Source of the DNA: Casuarius casuarius
Taxonomy: Eukaryota; Chordata; Aves; Casuariiformes; Casuariidae
DNA: 64,000 nucleotides
Direction of reading: 5' to 3'
Assembly: GCA_003342895.1 (NCBI GenBank)
Contig: PTFA01000111.1
Span: 2,330,199 to 2,394,198 of the forward strand
Shown here: one piece after another, positions 62,041-64,000 of the stretch
Layout of the letters: each line of letters begins with the position of its first letter
How positions within the stretch are numbered: position 1 is the first letter of the stretch
Position numbers and translations under genes: made by a program
Notes under the pieces: model-generated
Seen by the model: only the letters and a program-made list of their open reading frames with translations
The model's database searches: none
What the model was told of the DNA's origin: nothing

Positions 62041-63108
62041 TCAGTCAGTCGGATGACTACAATTTACAAGTTGCTCTCATGCTCCTGGGGCAAAAGGCAC
62101 TTTTGAAATCTGCAAATCCTGCTACAAATAGTCTTACTGTAAAGTCAGAGGATAGACAACTTTCATATACTTCTTTTCACTTTATGAAAAATAAAGCTGC
62201 CTCGTTTTATTCTCCCCAAAAGACAGAGAAGGTATATTTGTTTTTCTTCCTCACTTAGAAATGCCAGTTCTATCTAAACAGATACTAGTGTCATAAGAAA
62301 CAATGGAAGAAAATAGAAGAAGAAAAACTAACAGCTCAGGGAAAAAAGTAATCTACCTGTTCAAAATTCTTCTCATGTATTTGTTTTTGTGGCTGGCTGT
62401 TTAATGTCAGTAGGTATCACGCTGTGCTCACAATGAAGTGCTCCGGAGTGCCAAGTAAATACTGTAGCAGGGTTTGAGAAAACAGAATTCCTCATCATCC
62501 TGAAAGTTAAATGCACACTGTCAGGGGCAGGGGGGAAAAGAAAAAAAAAATACAGTTTTAAAAAATATTTTCACGGTCAATTAAAAGAGGAAATTTCAGA
62601 TGAAATAAAAGCAGCTTCTAGTAATTTCTTTTGCAAATATCATCAGGATTACAGAATTCCAAGAATTTTTCCCTTTTTTCAAATATATTTAAACTTCAAC
62701 CTTCACGCACTTCATGAGGAGACAAATACTGACTCTTTTTCTAATACAATTTTTGTTATTGTATTCTGTTCTAAATTCAGGATTTGTTTCAATGAAAAAG
62801 AACCCTTTTCCATTGAACCTCTTTGCAAAAGAACCCTTATTCCACAATAACCAAAAGTAACCAACAAAGGCATTTACTCAGTGATTCCCTTTTACAGTTC
62901 CTGATTAACACACAAATTTGTACTTAATCTAGAAGAGGAAAAAATCCAACAGGTTAAAGACAGAGAGAAATAAAATGAAAATAAGCCAGCAAGACCTGGA
63001 ATAAGCTGAAGCTGGTTTAGCAGCACGATCTCCCATAACTCAACTCAAAGAGAAATGACTATCAGAAAAAAAAAAGAATGAAAGGAACTGGCCCAAAGTT
63101 TCGGGGCC
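62041..63108. other. Unique sequence, no gene recognised
   Basis: No exon or repeat recognised. It contains A-rich runs at about 62540-62550. Confidence 0.5.
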
Positions 63109-63127
63109 GGGGGGGGGGGGGGGGGGG
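63109..63127. repeat. Poly(G) run of 19
   Basis: Nineteen consecutive G preceded by TCGGGGCC. Such a run can form a G-quadruplex and is a known problem for sequencing and assembly, so its true length is uncertain. Confidence 0.9.
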
Positions 63128-64000
63128 AAGCAGTGGTTTAGGTTTACAATGGAGTCCGTTTTTGAGTTTATACAGAAGAGAGGTCAAGAGTTCAGCAGAA
63201 CATTATATATTTACAGTTAATTAGATATATACAATATAGTCTGACCAAAATTTCATGACAGCTTTTCTTACATCCCCACATACCAGCAGTAAAACTGCTG
63301 AGACCACCTACTTCTGGTATTCTCATGCTTATGTTGCCCTGCATTGCAGTGCAATAAAGANTGAAAAGTCTGACAAAGTAATAAGTCTGCTAGCACTGTC
63401 AGTCGAGGAGAGCGAAACCAGCTGCTGCTGCAAGTTGCCTTCATTGTGAAGAATAGCTTGTAAAAAAATGAAAAATGGAAGCCTGTTAAGGTATGTTACA
63501 ATCACCTATTCAGTTATTGCGTAGAAAACAAATTCAACACTAAATCTGAAGTAACATCTAGTGTATATCAAGAGCAAGTATCATGGAATGAGGAAATGTG
63601 TGGCAAAAGAGGTATATCCTAAGAAACCGGTGTTTGTTTCCTGAACACCAGCACTGTCCTCTTGTGTTATGCATTTCCTGCGAACTGCATGAAATTTTAT
63701 TGCCTACATAAATGTCAGAGGCTAACCTTCAATTAAAGACAGAGCTATAAATCATGACCCTACACAAGATAAAAAACAAACAAACAAAAATAACATTTTT
63801 TGTTCAAGTCTCTTGCTTTTGAAAGAATTACATAGTATTATGGAATATTCCTCAGCACTTCTTAATTCTTTATGTTAGCAATATTGTGCCACAGGTCACG
63901 GAATGATTATAAAAACAGTTATTACATATGGGGGAAAATATTTGAAGAAAATATGAAGACAGTTTTAAGTCTAACACTCAAAACCTGGAAAAACATCAAA
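63128..64000. other. Unique sequence to window end, no gene recognised
   Basis: A 64-codon frame at 63255-63449 (+) starts with ATG but has no known domain and contains an ambiguous base at 63361. A CAAA-type simple stretch lies at about 63774-63790. Confidence 0.5.

Overview
This window looks like part of an avian (at least sauropsid) nuclear genome. The main evidence is two clearly recognisable CR1 LINE copies with the bird-type CR1 3' end, an older CR1-family relic and a MIR/CORE-SINE relic. The background is AT-rich and repeat-poor, with isolated microsatellites. Roughly thirty single 'n' positions are scattered through it, as in a consensus eukaryotic assembly. No ribosome-binding-site organisation, dense long ORFs or operons are seen, so prokaryotic or viral origin is excluded.

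I find no convincing functional protein-coding gene, rRNA, tRNA, CRISPR array or operon. The open frames are nearly all short (60-160 codons), many begin at non-ATG codons, and they overlap on both strands, as expected by chance in about 64 kb. The only frames with recognisable protein similarity are broken pieces of CR1 ORF2 reverse transcriptase. The window is best read as a gene desert or the inside of a very long intron; the sequence alone cannot separate these.

Layout. 1-12 kb: AT-rich unique sequence with homopolymers and two AT/TG microsatellites, one a near-perfect 40-bp palindrome at 3974-4013. 12.1-12.5 kb: an unclassified GC-richer block. 12.5-28 kb: unique sequence with an 18-bp tandem repeat, a CA/CATGCA microsatellite, a possible old palindromic MITE relic near 22.0 kb and a GC-richer block with a 94-codon ORF at 24.2-24.5 kb. 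28.0-28.4 kb: old CR1 relic. 37.6-37.85 kb: 5'-truncated CR1 3' end. 41.05-41.12 kb: MITE-like inverted repeat. 43.07-43.51 kb: probable solo LTR. 44.4-44.6 kb: MIR/CORE-SINE. 46.4-46.9 kb: small direct repeats and an almost pure AT tract. 48.4-49.9 kb: the largest element, a 1.5-kb CR1 copy on the minus strand carrying most of a decayed reverse transcriptase. 50-64 kb: unique sequence with a possible DNA-transposon relic near 62 kb and a 19-G run at 63.1 kb.

All three CR1-family copies and the MIR lie on the minus strand; only the LTR reads on the plus strand. With so few elements this orientation bias may be chance. I did not find a new biological system. The observations most worth checking are the probable solo LTR, the two GC-richer unclassified blocks, the AT cruciform and the ancient SINE/MITE relics.
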